From positions 186,001 through 250,000 of the forward strand of contig NZ_JBEPIJ010000003.1 of the NCBI RefSeq assembly GCF_040327995.1: DNA of 64,000 bases, written 5' to 3'. The notes below the pieces were generated by a model. The model was not told the origin of the DNA. It did no database searches and saw only the letters and a list, made by a program, of their open reading frames with translations. Shown here piece by piece: positions 7,839-15,200 of the stretch (within the stretch, counting starts at the first letter, position 1; the number at the start of each line of letters is the position of its first letter). Both the position numbers and the translations under genes were made by a program. Source of the DNA: Solimonas thermocellulolyticum (lineage in GTDB: Bacteria > Pseudomonadota > Gammaproteobacteria > Nevskiales > Nevskiaceae).

Positions 7839-10800
7839 TCACATGTTCCGCCGGTAGCGTCCTCCGACCTCGAACAGCGTCTGGGTGATCTGGCCCAGCG
7901 AGCACACGCGCACGGCGTCCATCAGCACCTCGAAGGTGTTGCCGTCTTCGATCACCGTGCGGCGCAAACGTTCGAGCATCGCCGGCGCGACTTCGGCGTT
8001 GCGTTGCTTGAATTCGGCGAGGCGGCGCAGTTGCGACTGCTTTTCCTCCTCGGTGGAGCGCGCGAGCTCGATCTGCTCGGGGATCGCATCGCCATGCGGA
8101 TTGCGGAAGGTGTTGACGCCGATGATCGGCAGCGAGCCGTCGTGCTTCTTTTGCTCGTAGTAGAGCGATTCTTCCTGGATCTTGCCGCGCTGGTAGCCGG
8201 TTTCCATCGCGCCGAGCACGCCGCCGCGGCTGGCGATGGCCTCGAACTCCTTGAGCACCGCTTCTTCCACGAGGTCGGTCAGTTCGTCGATGATGAAACT
8301 GCCCTGGTTCGGGTTCTCGTTCTTGGCCAGGCCCCACTCGCGGTTGATGATGAGCTGGATCGCCATCGCACGGCGCACCGACTCCTCGGTGGGTGTCGTG
8401 ATCGCCTCGTCGTAGGCGTTGGTGTGCAGGGAGTTGCAGTTGTCGTAGATCGCGATCAGCGCCTGCAGCGTGGTGCGGATGTCGTTGAACGCCATCTCCT
8501 GCGCGTGCAGGGAGCGGCCCGAGGTCTGCACGTGGTATTTGAGCTTTTGCGAGCGCTCGTTGGCGCCGTATTTGTGCTTCATCGCCACCGCCCAGATGCG
8601 ACGGGCGACACGGCCGATCACCGAGTACTCGGGGTCCATGCCGTTGGAAAAGAAGAACGAGAGGTTCGGTGCGAAGTCGTCCACGTGCATGCCGCGCGCC
8701 AGATACGACTCCACGTAAGTGAAACCGTTGGCGAGCGTGAATGCGAGCTGGCTGATCGGGTTCGCGCCGGCCTCGGCGATGTGGTAGCCGGAGATCGACA
8801 CCGAGTAGAAGTTTTGCACCTTGTGGTGGACGAAGTACTCCTGGATGTCGCCCATCATCTTGAGCGCGAACTCGGTGCTGAAGATGCAGGTGTTCTGGCC
8901 CTGGTCTTCCTTGAGGATGTCGGCCTGCACCGTGCCGCGTACCACCGACAGCGTCCAGGCGCGGATCTTCTGGATCTCGTCGTCGGTCGGCTCGCGGCCA
9001 TTCTGTTCACGGAACTTGTCGAGCTGCTGGTCGATCGCGGTGTTCATGAACATCGCGAGGATGATCGGCGCCGGGCCGTTGATCGTCATCGACACCGAGG
9101 TCGTCGGCGCGCACAGATCGAAGCCCGCGTACAGCAACTTCATGTCGTCGAGCGTGCAGATCGACACGCCCGAATTGCCGACCTTGCCGTAGATGTCCGG
9201 ACGCAGGTCCGGATCCCAGCCGTACAGCGTCACCGAGTCGAAGGCGGTGGACAGGCGGTGCGCCGGCATGCCCTCCGACAGCTTCTTGAAGCGGCGGTTG
9301 GTGCGCACGGCGTCCCCCTCGCCGGCGAACATGCGCGTCGGATCCTCGCCCTCGCGCTTGAACGCGAACACGCCGGCGGTGAACGGGAACGAGCCGGGCA
9401 CGTTCTCCTTCATCAAAAAGCGCAGGATTTCGCCGTCGTCTTCGTAGGTGGGCAGCGCGACCTTACGGATCCGGGTGCCGGAGAGCGACTCGTGCGTGAG
9501 CTTGGTGCGGATTTCCTTGTCGCGGATGCGCACCACGTACTCGTCGCGGGCGTATTGCTCACGCAGTGTCGGCCATTGCTCCAGCAGCTTGCGCGCACCC
9601 GGCAGCAGATCGCCGTCCTTGGATGAGATCATCTGATCGAAGCCGGCGACCGGCTGGCCGGCGGCTTCGAACAGGGCTTTCGCGATCTTGAGCGATTGGC
9701 GTTCGCGGGCGATACGCACCTGCTGCTGCACGGTGCGGTGGTAATCGCGCACGGTATCGGCGATCTCGGCGAGATAGCGCACACGCTCGGCCGGTACCAC
9801 GGCGCGGCGCTGTGACGAGGCCTTCACGCTCACTTTCGGCAATGCGCCGGGCTGTGTTCTGAGGCCCTTGGCCTGTAACGCCGGCAGCATCGCCTGGTAC
9901 AACGCCGTGACGCCGTCGTCATTGAAGCGCGCCGCCTGTGTGCCGAACACCGGCATGGCATCCAACGGCTGCGAGAACTTCTCGCGGTTGCGCTGGACCT
10001 GCTTGCGCACGTCGCGCAAGGCGTCCTCGGCGCCCTTGCGGTCGAACTTGTTGATCGCGACGAAGTCGGCGAAGTCGAGCATGTCGATCTTTTCGAGCTG
10101 GCTGGCTGCGCCGAATTCCGGCGTCATCACGTACAGCGAAAGATCGACGTGCGGCACGATCGCCGCATCGCCCTGACCGATGCCCGAGGTCTCGACGATG
10201 ACCAGATCGAAGCCCGAGACCTTGCACGCGGCGATCACGTCCGGCAGCGCGGCGGAAATCTCGCTGCCGGTGTCGCGCGTCGCCAGCGAGCGCATGTACA
10301 CCTGCGGGGTGTCGATCGCGTTCATGCGGATGCGATCGCCGAGCAGCGCGCCGCCGGTGCGCTTGCGCGATGGATCGATCGAGACGATCGCGATGCGGAG
10401 CTGATCGCGCTGGTCCAGACGCAGGCGCAACACCAGCTCGTCGGTCAGCGAAGACTTGCCGGCGCCGCCGGTGCCGGTGATGCCCAGCACCGGAGTCTTG
10501 GTGTGTTCCGCGGCCGCGCGAATCGCGCCGCGCGTCGCCTCGTCATAGGCGCCGTTCTCCAGCGCGGTGATCACGCGGGCGAGCGCCCGGCGGTCGCCGG
10601 ACTCCAGCGCCGCGAGCGCGTCCGCGGGTTTCGGCGCCAGTGCCGTCAGGTCGCGGTCGCTGCTCTGGATGACGTCGTCGATCATGCCCTGCAGGCCCAG
10701 GCGCGCACCATCCTCCGGCGAGTAGATGCGCGTGACGCCGTAGTCCATGAGCTCCCGGATCTCGGGCGGCACGATGACGCCGCCGCCGCCGCCGAAAACA

Positions 10801-11105
10801 CGGATGTGTTCGCCGCCCTGGCTGCGCAACAGATCGACGATGTACTTGAAGAACTCGACGTGGCCGCCCTGGTAAGAGGTGATGGCGACGCCATGCACGT
10901 CCTCTTCGAGCGCGGCCTTGACGATCTCGCCGGCGGAGCGGTTGTGGCCGAGATGGATCACCTCGGCGCCGCTGGACTGCAGGATGCGGCGCATGATGTT
11001 GATCGAGGCATCATGGCCGTCGAACAGCGCGGTGGCGGTGACGAAGCGGACCTTGTGCTTGGCCTTGTAGGGCTTGAGCTGTTTGGCGACGGACAGATCG
11101 GTCAT
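7839..11105 (-). CDS. icmF: Fused isobutyryl-CoA mutase IcmF (B12 domain, G-protein chaperone and mutase)
   Basis: 1088 aa, the length of IcmF, a coenzyme-B12 radical enzyme interconverting isobutyryl-CoA and n-butyryl-CoA. Domain order: cobalamin-binding domain at about 1-150 with FDGHDASINIMRR (cobalt-ligand His31); MeaI-type GTPase at about 200-400 with the P-loop GTGGAGKSS near 211-219 and NKFDRKG; then the acyl-CoA mutase TIM barrel to the end. The fusion of chaperone and mutase separates it from methylmalonyl-CoA mutase. Start ATG 11105 (MTDLSVAKQLKPYKAKHK) is chosen because family similarity starts there; the frame continues upstream without it. The divergent AraC-type gene and a palindrome at 11167-11182 suggest local control. 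It would use isobutyryl-CoA from the BCKDH encoded at 44-49 kb. Confidence 0.93.
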   Translation of the reverse strand: MTDLSVAKQLKPYKAKHKVRFVTATALFDGHDASINIMRRILQSSGAEVIHLGHNRSAGEIVKAALEEDVHGVAITSYQGGHVEFFKYIVDLLRSQGGEHIRVFGGGGGVIVPPEIRELMDYGVTRIYSPEDGARLGLQGMIDDVIQSSDRDLTALAPKPADALAALESGDRRALARVITALENGAYDEATRGAIRAAAEHTKTPVLGITGTGGAGKSSLTDELVLRLRLDQRDQLRIAIVSIDPSRKRTGGALLGDRIRMNAIDTPQVYMRSLATRDTGSEISAALPDVIAACKVSGFDLVIVETSGIGQGDAAIVPHVDLSLYVMTPEFGAASQLEKIDMLDFADFVAINKFDRKGAEDALRDVRKQVQRNREKFSQPLDAMPVFGTQAARFNDDGVTALYQAMLPALQAKGLRTQPGALPKVSVKASSQRRAVVPAERVRYLAEIADTVRDYHRTVQQQVRIARERQSLKIAKALFEAAGQPVAGFDQMISSKDGDLLPGARKLLEQWPTLREQYARDEYVVRIRDKEIRTKLTHESLSGTRIRKVALPTYEDDGEILRFLMKENVPGSFPFTAGVFAFKREGEDPTRMFAGEGDAVRTNRRFKKLSEGMPAHRLSTAFDSVTLYGWDPDLRPDIYGKVGNSGVSICTLDDMKLLYAGFDLCAPTTSVSMTINGPAPIILAMFMNTAIDQQLDKFREQNGREPTDDEIQKIRAWTLSVVRGTVQADILKEDQGQNTCIFSTEFALKMMGDIQEYFVHHKVQNFYSVSISGYHIAEAGANPISQLAFTLANGFTYVESYLARGMHVDDFAPNLSFFFSNGMDPEYSVIGRVARRIWAVAMKHKYGANERSQKLKYHVQTSGRSLHAQEMAFNDIRTTLQALIAIYDNCNSLHTNAYDEAITTPTEESVRRAMAIQLIINREWGLAKNENPNQGSFIIDELTDLVEEAVLKEFEAIASRGGVLGAMETGYQRGKIQEESLYYEQKKHDGSLPIIGVNTFRNPHGDAIPEQIELARSTEEEKQSQLRRLAEFKQRNAEVAPAMLERLRRTVIEDGNTFEVLMDAVRVCSLGQITQTLFEVGGRYRRNM

Positions 11106-11154
11106 GGCAATGTTCCCTTGGCGCACAGCCGCGCTGGCGGGTCGGTGAGGCCAA

Positions 11155-11182
11155 AGTTTAGCCAGCCGTGCGCATGCGCACG
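11155..11182 (-). promoter_or_regulatory. icmF promoter with palindromic operator
   Basis: On the minus strand TAAACT (11160-11155) is a good -10, 50 bases before the icmF ATG. A perfect 16-bp palindrome, CGTGCGCATGCGCACG, occupies 11167-11182, just upstream and overlapping the expected -35. Its core GTGCGC-AT-GCGCAC recurs as GTGCGC-CG-GCGCAC in the bkd promoter at 44494-44507. A regulator binding here would block or position RNA polymerase for icmF and could also act on the divergent AraC-type gene. Confidence 0.5.
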
Positions 11183-11223
11183 ATGTCGGAAACTGGCAGC
11201 GCAGATGCGAAAATCCGCCAGTC

Positions 11224-12273
11224 ATGCCCGATGTGCGCTCGATGGAAAAAGACAGCGTCTCGATCAGCTTCGTCGTCGAGGCGCTGCGGCCCGTGCGGCG
11301 CCGGGGGCACGACGTCGCCGCGCTGCTCCAGGCGGCGGGCATCCCCGAGGGCTTGCTCGGCTCGCCGCAGTCGCGCGTGCCGGCGCAGTGCTTCAGCGCG
11401 TTGTGGCTCGCGGTCGCCGCACTGCTCGACGACGAGTTGTTCGGGCTGGACTCGCGGCGCATGAAGGTCGGCAGCTTCGCCGCGATCACCTACGGCTGTG
11501 TCGGGGCGCGCACGCTGGCGGAGGCCGTGCGGCGCATGGTGCGACTATTCGGCATCATCCTCGACGACACCGCGCTAGAGCTGGAGCTGGGGCAGGACGG
11601 CACGCAGGCCGAGCTGCGCCTGCGGCCCACCCCACGCGCCGCCGGCAAGCCGATCGTGCCCTTCGCGCACGAGACCCTCTTGGTGATGGCGCACGGGCTG
11701 ATGTGCTGGCTCGCCGGCCGCCGCATCCCCATCCAGCGCGCCGAGTTTGCCTACCCGGCGCCGCCGCACTGGGCCGAGTACCGGGTCATGTACTCGCCGC
11801 AGCTCGCGTTCGAGCAGCCGTGCACGCGCATCGTCTTCGACGCCGCGCTGCTCGCCGTGCCGGTGCGCCAGACCCAGCGCAGCGCGACCGCCTTTTTACG
11901 CGCCGCGCCATACACCATCGTGCTCAAGTACAAAAGCGCCGAGAGTTGGACCGCGCGTGTACGCCGGGCGCTGCGCGACACCGCGCCGGATCGCTGGCCG
12001 GGTTTCGACGCGCTGGCGCGGCGGCTCGACAGCACGCCTTCGGCGCTGCGCCGCGCGCTGGAACGCGAGGGGTCGAGCTTTCGTGCGATCAAGGACGCCT
12101 TGCGCCGCGATCTGGCGATCGCGCTACTGAGCGAGGGCACGCGTCCGATCCCCGAGATCGCGCGCGCCGTCGGCTTCGCCGAGGCGAGCGCCTTTCACCG
12201 GGCGTTCAAGCTCTGGACCGGGGTACAGCCCGGCGCGTATCGGCGCCGGCGCGCAGGCGCTCAGGCGCGGTGA
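11224..12273 (+). CDS. AraC family transcriptional regulator (arabinose-binding-like N-domain)
   Basis: 349 aa. The N-terminal half resembles the Arabinose_bd-type ligand domain of OruR/ArgR-like AraC regulators (LLQAAGIPEGLL, AITYGCVGARTLAEAVRR, HWAEYRVMYSP). The last 100 residues form the AraC DNA-binding domain, with FDALARRLDSTPSALRRALEREG as the first helix-turn-helix and IPEIARAVGFAEASAFHRAFKLWTG as the second. It is divergent from icmF with 118 bases between starts, so it probably controls icmF or itself. The ligand is unknown; an acyl-CoA or fatty acid is a guess from context. ATG 11242 is an alternative start. The stop overlaps the convergent SDR gene by 13 bp. Confidence 0.88.
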   Translation: MPDVRSMEKDSVSISFVVEALRPVRRRGHDVAALLQAAGIPEGLLGSPQSRVPAQCFSALWLAVAALLDDELFGLDSRRMKVGSFAAITYGCVGARTLAEAVRRMVRLFGIILDDTALELELGQDGTQAELRLRPTPRAAGKPIVPFAHETLLVMAHGLMCWLAGRRIPIQRAEFAYPAPPHWAEYRVMYSPQLAFEQPCTRIVFDAALLAVPVRQTQRSATAFLRAAPYTIVLKYKSAESWTARVRRALRDTAPDRWPGFDALARRLDSTPSALRRALEREGSSFRAIKDALRRDLAIALLSEGTRPIPEIARAVGFAEASAFHRAFKLWTGVQPGAYRRRRAGAQAR

Positions 12274-13007
12274 ACCGCGAGCGGCGCGAACGCCTGACAG
12301 GTCGGCATCAAGGAGAGAGTGTTCACGTTCACGTGCGCCGGTCGCGTCGCGACCCAGTGCACGGCATCGGCCACGTCCTCGGGCGTCAGCGGCTCGGTGT
12401 TCTCGTAGACCTGCCGTGCGCGCGTCGCATCGCCGTGAAAGCGCACGGTCGAAAACTCGGTGCCGCCGGCCAGGCCCGGCTCGATGTCGGTCACGCGCAC
12501 ACCCGTGCCGAGCAGATCCGCGCGCAGGTTCAGCGAGAACTGGCGCACGAAGGCCTTGGTCGCGCCGTAGACGTTGCCACCGGGGTAGGGCCACTCGCCC
12601 GCGATCGAGCCGATGTTGATGACGTGCCCGCGCCCGCGCTCGACCATGCCCGGCAGCAGCGCGCGCGTCATCATCATCAGTCCCTTGACGTTGGTGTCGA
12701 CCATCCGCTCCCAGTCGTCGAGCTGCGCCTTGTGCGCCGGCTCCAAACCCAGCGCGAGACCGGCGTTGTTGACCAACACGTCGACGGCCGCGAATTCGGA
12801 CGGCAAGCTCGCAATGGCGCGTTCGACCGCTCCACGGTCGCGCACGTCGAACGCCAGCGGCAGGGCATTCGCCCCCAGCTCGCCAACGAGTTGGCCCAGC
12901 CGCTCGCCACGGCGACCACTGACGATGACGCGCGCACCATCGGCCGCAAAGCGGCGCGCGATGGCGGCGCCGAAGCCGGCGCTGGCGCCGGTGACGAAGA
13001 CGATCAC
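12261..13007 (-). CDS. SDR family NAD(P)-dependent oxidoreductase (YdfG-like)
   Basis: 248 aa classical short-chain dehydrogenase. VTGASAGFGAAIARRFA is the TGxxxGxG cofactor loop, NNAG is present, and the active site reads S-x12-YxxxK (INIGSIAGEWPYPGGNVYGATK). The sequence resembles E. coli YdfG, which acts on 3-hydroxy acids and malonic semialdehyde, and has the same length. The start is GTG 13007 with a GGAGG site just upstream; the frame is open further upstream but that part looks like a shadow of the antitoxin gene. The GTG overlaps the stop of the upstream antitoxin gene by four bases (GTGA), indicating translational coupling. Confidence 0.88.
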   Translation of the reverse strand: MIVFVTGASAGFGAAIARRFAADGARVIVSGRRGERLGQLVGELGANALPLAFDVRDRGAVERAIASLPSEFAAVDVLVNNAGLALGLEPAHKAQLDDWERMVDTNVKGLMMMTRALLPGMVERGRGHVINIGSIAGEWPYPGGNVYGATKAFVRQFSLNLRADLLGTGVRVTDIEPGLAGGTEFSTVRFHGDATRARQVYENTEPLTPEDVADAVHWVATRPAHVNVNTLSLMPTCQAFAPLAVHRA

Positions 13008-13255
13008 CTGCCCCTCCTCGCGCCTGTGCGCGTGCGTGCCGCAAGCCTTGCCAGGTCCGGCAACGCGATCCAGCGCTCGGCCAGCAAAGCGCTGCGCTCG
13101 GCGCGCGACACAAACCGGGCTTCTGCATCGAACTGGGCAAGCATCGGCGTCGTCATCTCGTCGATCAGCGGATTGATGTTGATCCGGCGCCGCCACGAGA
13201 GCGCCTTCAAGCGCTGACACTGCTCGTCGGCCATGCGAATGGTCAGGGCGCACAT
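13004..13255 (-). CDS. Antitoxin-like ribbon-helix-helix protein (partner of PIN toxin remnant)
   Basis: 83 aa. The N-terminus ALTIRMADEQCQRLKAL followed by ININPLIDEMTT has the pattern of short Arc/MetJ-like antitoxins encoded next to PIN-family toxins (COG1569 type), with the typical AQFDAEARF continuation. An AAGGAG site lies upstream of ATG 13255. The gene starts inside the end of a broken PIN toxin (13 bp overlap), the usual toxin-antitoxin layout. Its stop overlaps the SDR start. Only the antitoxin frame is intact, so the pair is probably a relic. Family assignment rests on pattern, not on a search. Confidence 0.65.
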   Translation of the reverse strand: MCALTIRMADEQCQRLKALSWRRRININPLIDEMTTPMLAQFDAEARFVSRAERSALLAERWIALPDLARLAARTRTGARRGR

Positions 13256-13670
13256 GACTTTGCTCTCCTTGGAAACCGTTCCGGCGTCACTGCCGGCAAC
13301 TCAGGCAAACGCAATTCCAATCGGTGCAAGTCCCGCAGATTGCGCGTGAGGATGAGACTCGCATTGCCAGCGACGGCAAGCTCGATCAGGTGGTCGTCGG
13401 CTCATCGTCCGGACTCGGACGCCAGCCGAAAGAGATCTCAGGTCCAGTGACAGCCTGCGACAAAGATATCCCCCAGCGCCTCGCGTTCCGCAGGCGATGA
13501 CCGACACGTGCGGAAAAGCCGGACGCGGCCAAGGACGTCCTCATACTCGGCAAACAAGGCCGTTTCCATCAACCGCACGCAGTTGCCGCGGATGCACGCC
13601 TCCACGACCGCAGTTGACGCGTCCATGCCGAGGCACCCCCGAACACCTTGGTGTCGACGACGACCTGCAC
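13243..13670 (-). pseudogene. PIN-domain toxin, broken by frameshifts
   Basis: Pieces of one PIN-family toxin can be read in order on the minus strand but in shifting frames. VVVDTKVF near 13661-13641 is the PIN start with its first Asp. STAVVEACIRGN and LFAEYEDVLGRVRLF follow (conserved E in AEYEDVL). Then come GWRPSPDDEP and DHLIELAVAGNASLILTRN, ending ELPAVTPERF. At least three frame changes are needed, near 13635, 13440 and 13395, so no full protein is made. The frame ends 13 bp inside the antitoxin gene. This is a decayed toxin-antitoxin locus. Confidence 0.75.
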
Positions 13671-13980
13671 GCTGCGATGGTATCACCAGAGCTTCCACGG
13701 ACTCACCGTGCTCAGGCCTGCCCTCGAGCGAAACGGACATGCCATTGGAGGCAACCTCCTGGCGTTGGCGACCCTCCTCGAATCGTTCGCGGAACCCCTG
13801 CGAACTTGTTCGCACTTGTGCCTGCAGACGCGCCGTCTCAACTATTGACGGAAGGGGGGGCAATAGCGTGCGCAGCTGCCACGATAGGCAGTGATCAAAG
13901 GCAGGTTTGACAATGTTGGATCGATTTTCACGAGGACGGACTGCGCTCGTGCACCCGCCTGCGCACCGGCAAGCAGAACG
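13671..13980. other. Region without a recognisable gene
   Basis: 310 bases between the toxin remnant and the first small exported protein. A minus-strand frame runs through it (to 13863) and reads into the toxin remnant, with residues such as RTSSQGFRERFEEG, but I recognise no family and see no ribosome site. It may hold the promoter of the old toxin-antitoxin operon or more decayed coding DNA. Confidence 0.4.
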
Positions 13981-14430
13981 ATGACCTCGATCCGACGATT
14001 CTCTGCGGCTTTGTGCGCGGCCGCGGTGTTGCTACAGACCAGTACTCCATCGGCCTGGGCGCAGGAGACCATCACTCCAGCGCTCGGCGTCCACTGGTCC
14101 TGGGGAGATAAACGGCCGGTCGCGCTGCGACTGGGCGCCGGTTTGCATCTGACCGATGTGCGCGACGGGGTGCACGGCACGCTGGGCGCGCCCGCAGGCG
14201 CGGGCTTTCATACGGCCTACGTACCGCTATGGTCGCTGCCGGTGACGAGTGCAGCAGATATCGATGGCGCGGTCGAGGCTGGGGGGGTGTTGACGGCTGA
14301 CCAGAAAAGCAGGGGCAGTGGTGCCGCGGTTGGTGCGGTTCTGGTGCTCGGTGGGCTCGCGGCGATCGTGTTGATCGCCAAGAATCGCTTCGAAAGCCAG
14401 AGCAGTGGCAGCAGCCGTGGCGACGGTTAA
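13981..14430 (+). CDS. Small exported protein with C-terminal membrane helix, unknown function (paralogue A)
   Basis: 149 aa if started at ATG 13981, which gives a clean signal peptide (TSIRRFSAALCAAAVLL ... AWAQ); an ATG 90 bases upstream would add a non-signal extension. After the signal comes TPALGVHWSWGDKRPVALRL, then a loop, and a single hydrophobic helix AAVGAVLVLGGLAAIVLIA near residues 115-135, followed by a short polar tail. The neighbouring protein at 14482-14940 has the same plan and a matching W-G-x-RP-A segment. No known family is recognised. It lies just before a TonB-receptor locus, but nothing links the two directly. Confidence 0.6.
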   Translation: MTSIRRFSAALCAAAVLLQTSTPSAWAQETITPALGVHWSWGDKRPVALRLGAGLHLTDVRDGVHGTLGAPAGAGFHTAYVPLWSLPVTSAADIDGAVEAGGVLTADQKSRGSGAAVGAVLVLGGLAAIVLIAKNRFESQSSGSSRGDG

Positions 14431-14481
14431 GGCTCCCGCCGAGGGCTTCGCCGCGCCTTCGATGGCAGGGCCATAGGGCGC

Positions 14482-14940
14482 ATGCGACTGCGCAGCGCGC
14501 GCATCGCCAGCGCAGTCATGCTGCTGTCGCTGGGCGCGGGTGCGCATGCCGAGCCGCCCTTGGATGGGAACATCGGCCTCGCCGTGGGCCTTGAGTGGGG
14601 CGCTCCGCGACCCGCGCTCTACCTGAGCGCATGGCACGGCGTCCGCCTCGCCGGCCAGGGCGCCGACCAGGTGCCGCAGCGGCCGATCCTGCGTTTGGGT
14701 GGCGGCGCAGACGCAGACGCGCTCGGATCGGCCGCCCGCACCGGTGCGCCCGCGACCGAAGATGAAGATGAGGGCTATTCGGCCTGGCTTTACGCCGGGC
14801 TCGTCGTCTCGGGTCTGGCAGTGGCCGCACTGCTCGCGGGCGGCGGCGATCACAGCGATGAGGCCGGGGAGTTCGCGCGCGACGAACTAGTGGAGAACAA
14901 CCCGCCCTGTCAGCCGATTCCAGGTGTTTGCTTGCCCTGA
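14482..14940 (+). CDS. Small exported protein with C-terminal membrane helix, unknown function (paralogue B)
   Basis: 152 aa. A signal peptide RLRSARIASAVMLLSLGAGAHA is followed by IGLAVGLEWGAPRPALYLSA, which aligns with the matching segment of the preceding protein. An acidic linker (ATEDEDEGY) and one hydrophobic helix (WLYAGLVVSGLAVAALLAG) come next. The tail carries two cysteines (PPCQPIPGVC) at the very end. The gene starts 51 bases after the previous stop, so the two are probably one operon that arose by duplication. Function is unknown. Confidence 0.6.
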   Translation: MRLRSARIASAVMLLSLGAGAHAEPPLDGNIGLAVGLEWGAPRPALYLSAWHGVRLAGQGADQVPQRPILRLGGGADADALGSAARTGAPATEDEDEGYSAWLYAGLVVSGLAVAALLAGGGDHSDEAGEFARDELVENNPPCQPIPGVCLP

Positions 14941-15135
14941 TCGTTTTGCATCGAGTCCGATGCGTCGCCCGATCGGCGCGCGTTCCGGATCCTGAGCGCG
15001 GGGCCGAACGGAAGGTCACCGAGGGTGGTCGAACGCCCCGCCGACGCTTCGTTGCGCCGGCGGCGCCGGCACACGCGGGGCTGAGGCGCGGCGCGCGGCA
15101 ATGTCGGCCCATGACTGGGGCCTCGGCGCAATATT

Positions 15136-15150
15136 TGAGAGTAGTTTTCA
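15136..15150 (+). promoter_or_regulatory. Possible Fur box
   Basis: TGAGAGT-A-GTTTTCA matches 10 of 14 fixed positions of the 7-1-7 Fur consensus TGATAAT-n-ATTATCA. It lies in an AT-rich patch (15131-15172) unusual for this region, 50 bases before the TonB-receptor start, and CATAAT at 15165-15170 could be the -10. Iron repression would fit the receptor and PepSY genes that follow. Confidence 0.45.
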
Positions 15151-15200
15151 TTTGTATTTCTATTCATAATGAGCGCCCTTGCTTTCAGGGAGCGCATCAC

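Noticed and set aside
7488..13217. Two long plus-strand frames antisense to icmF and the SDR
   Set aside because: No family, biased composition; icmF on the other strand is unmistakable.
13438..13863. Intact 141-codon gene on the minus strand
   Set aside because: Its second half is only one frame of the broken PIN toxin and its first half matches nothing, so it is not a real gene.
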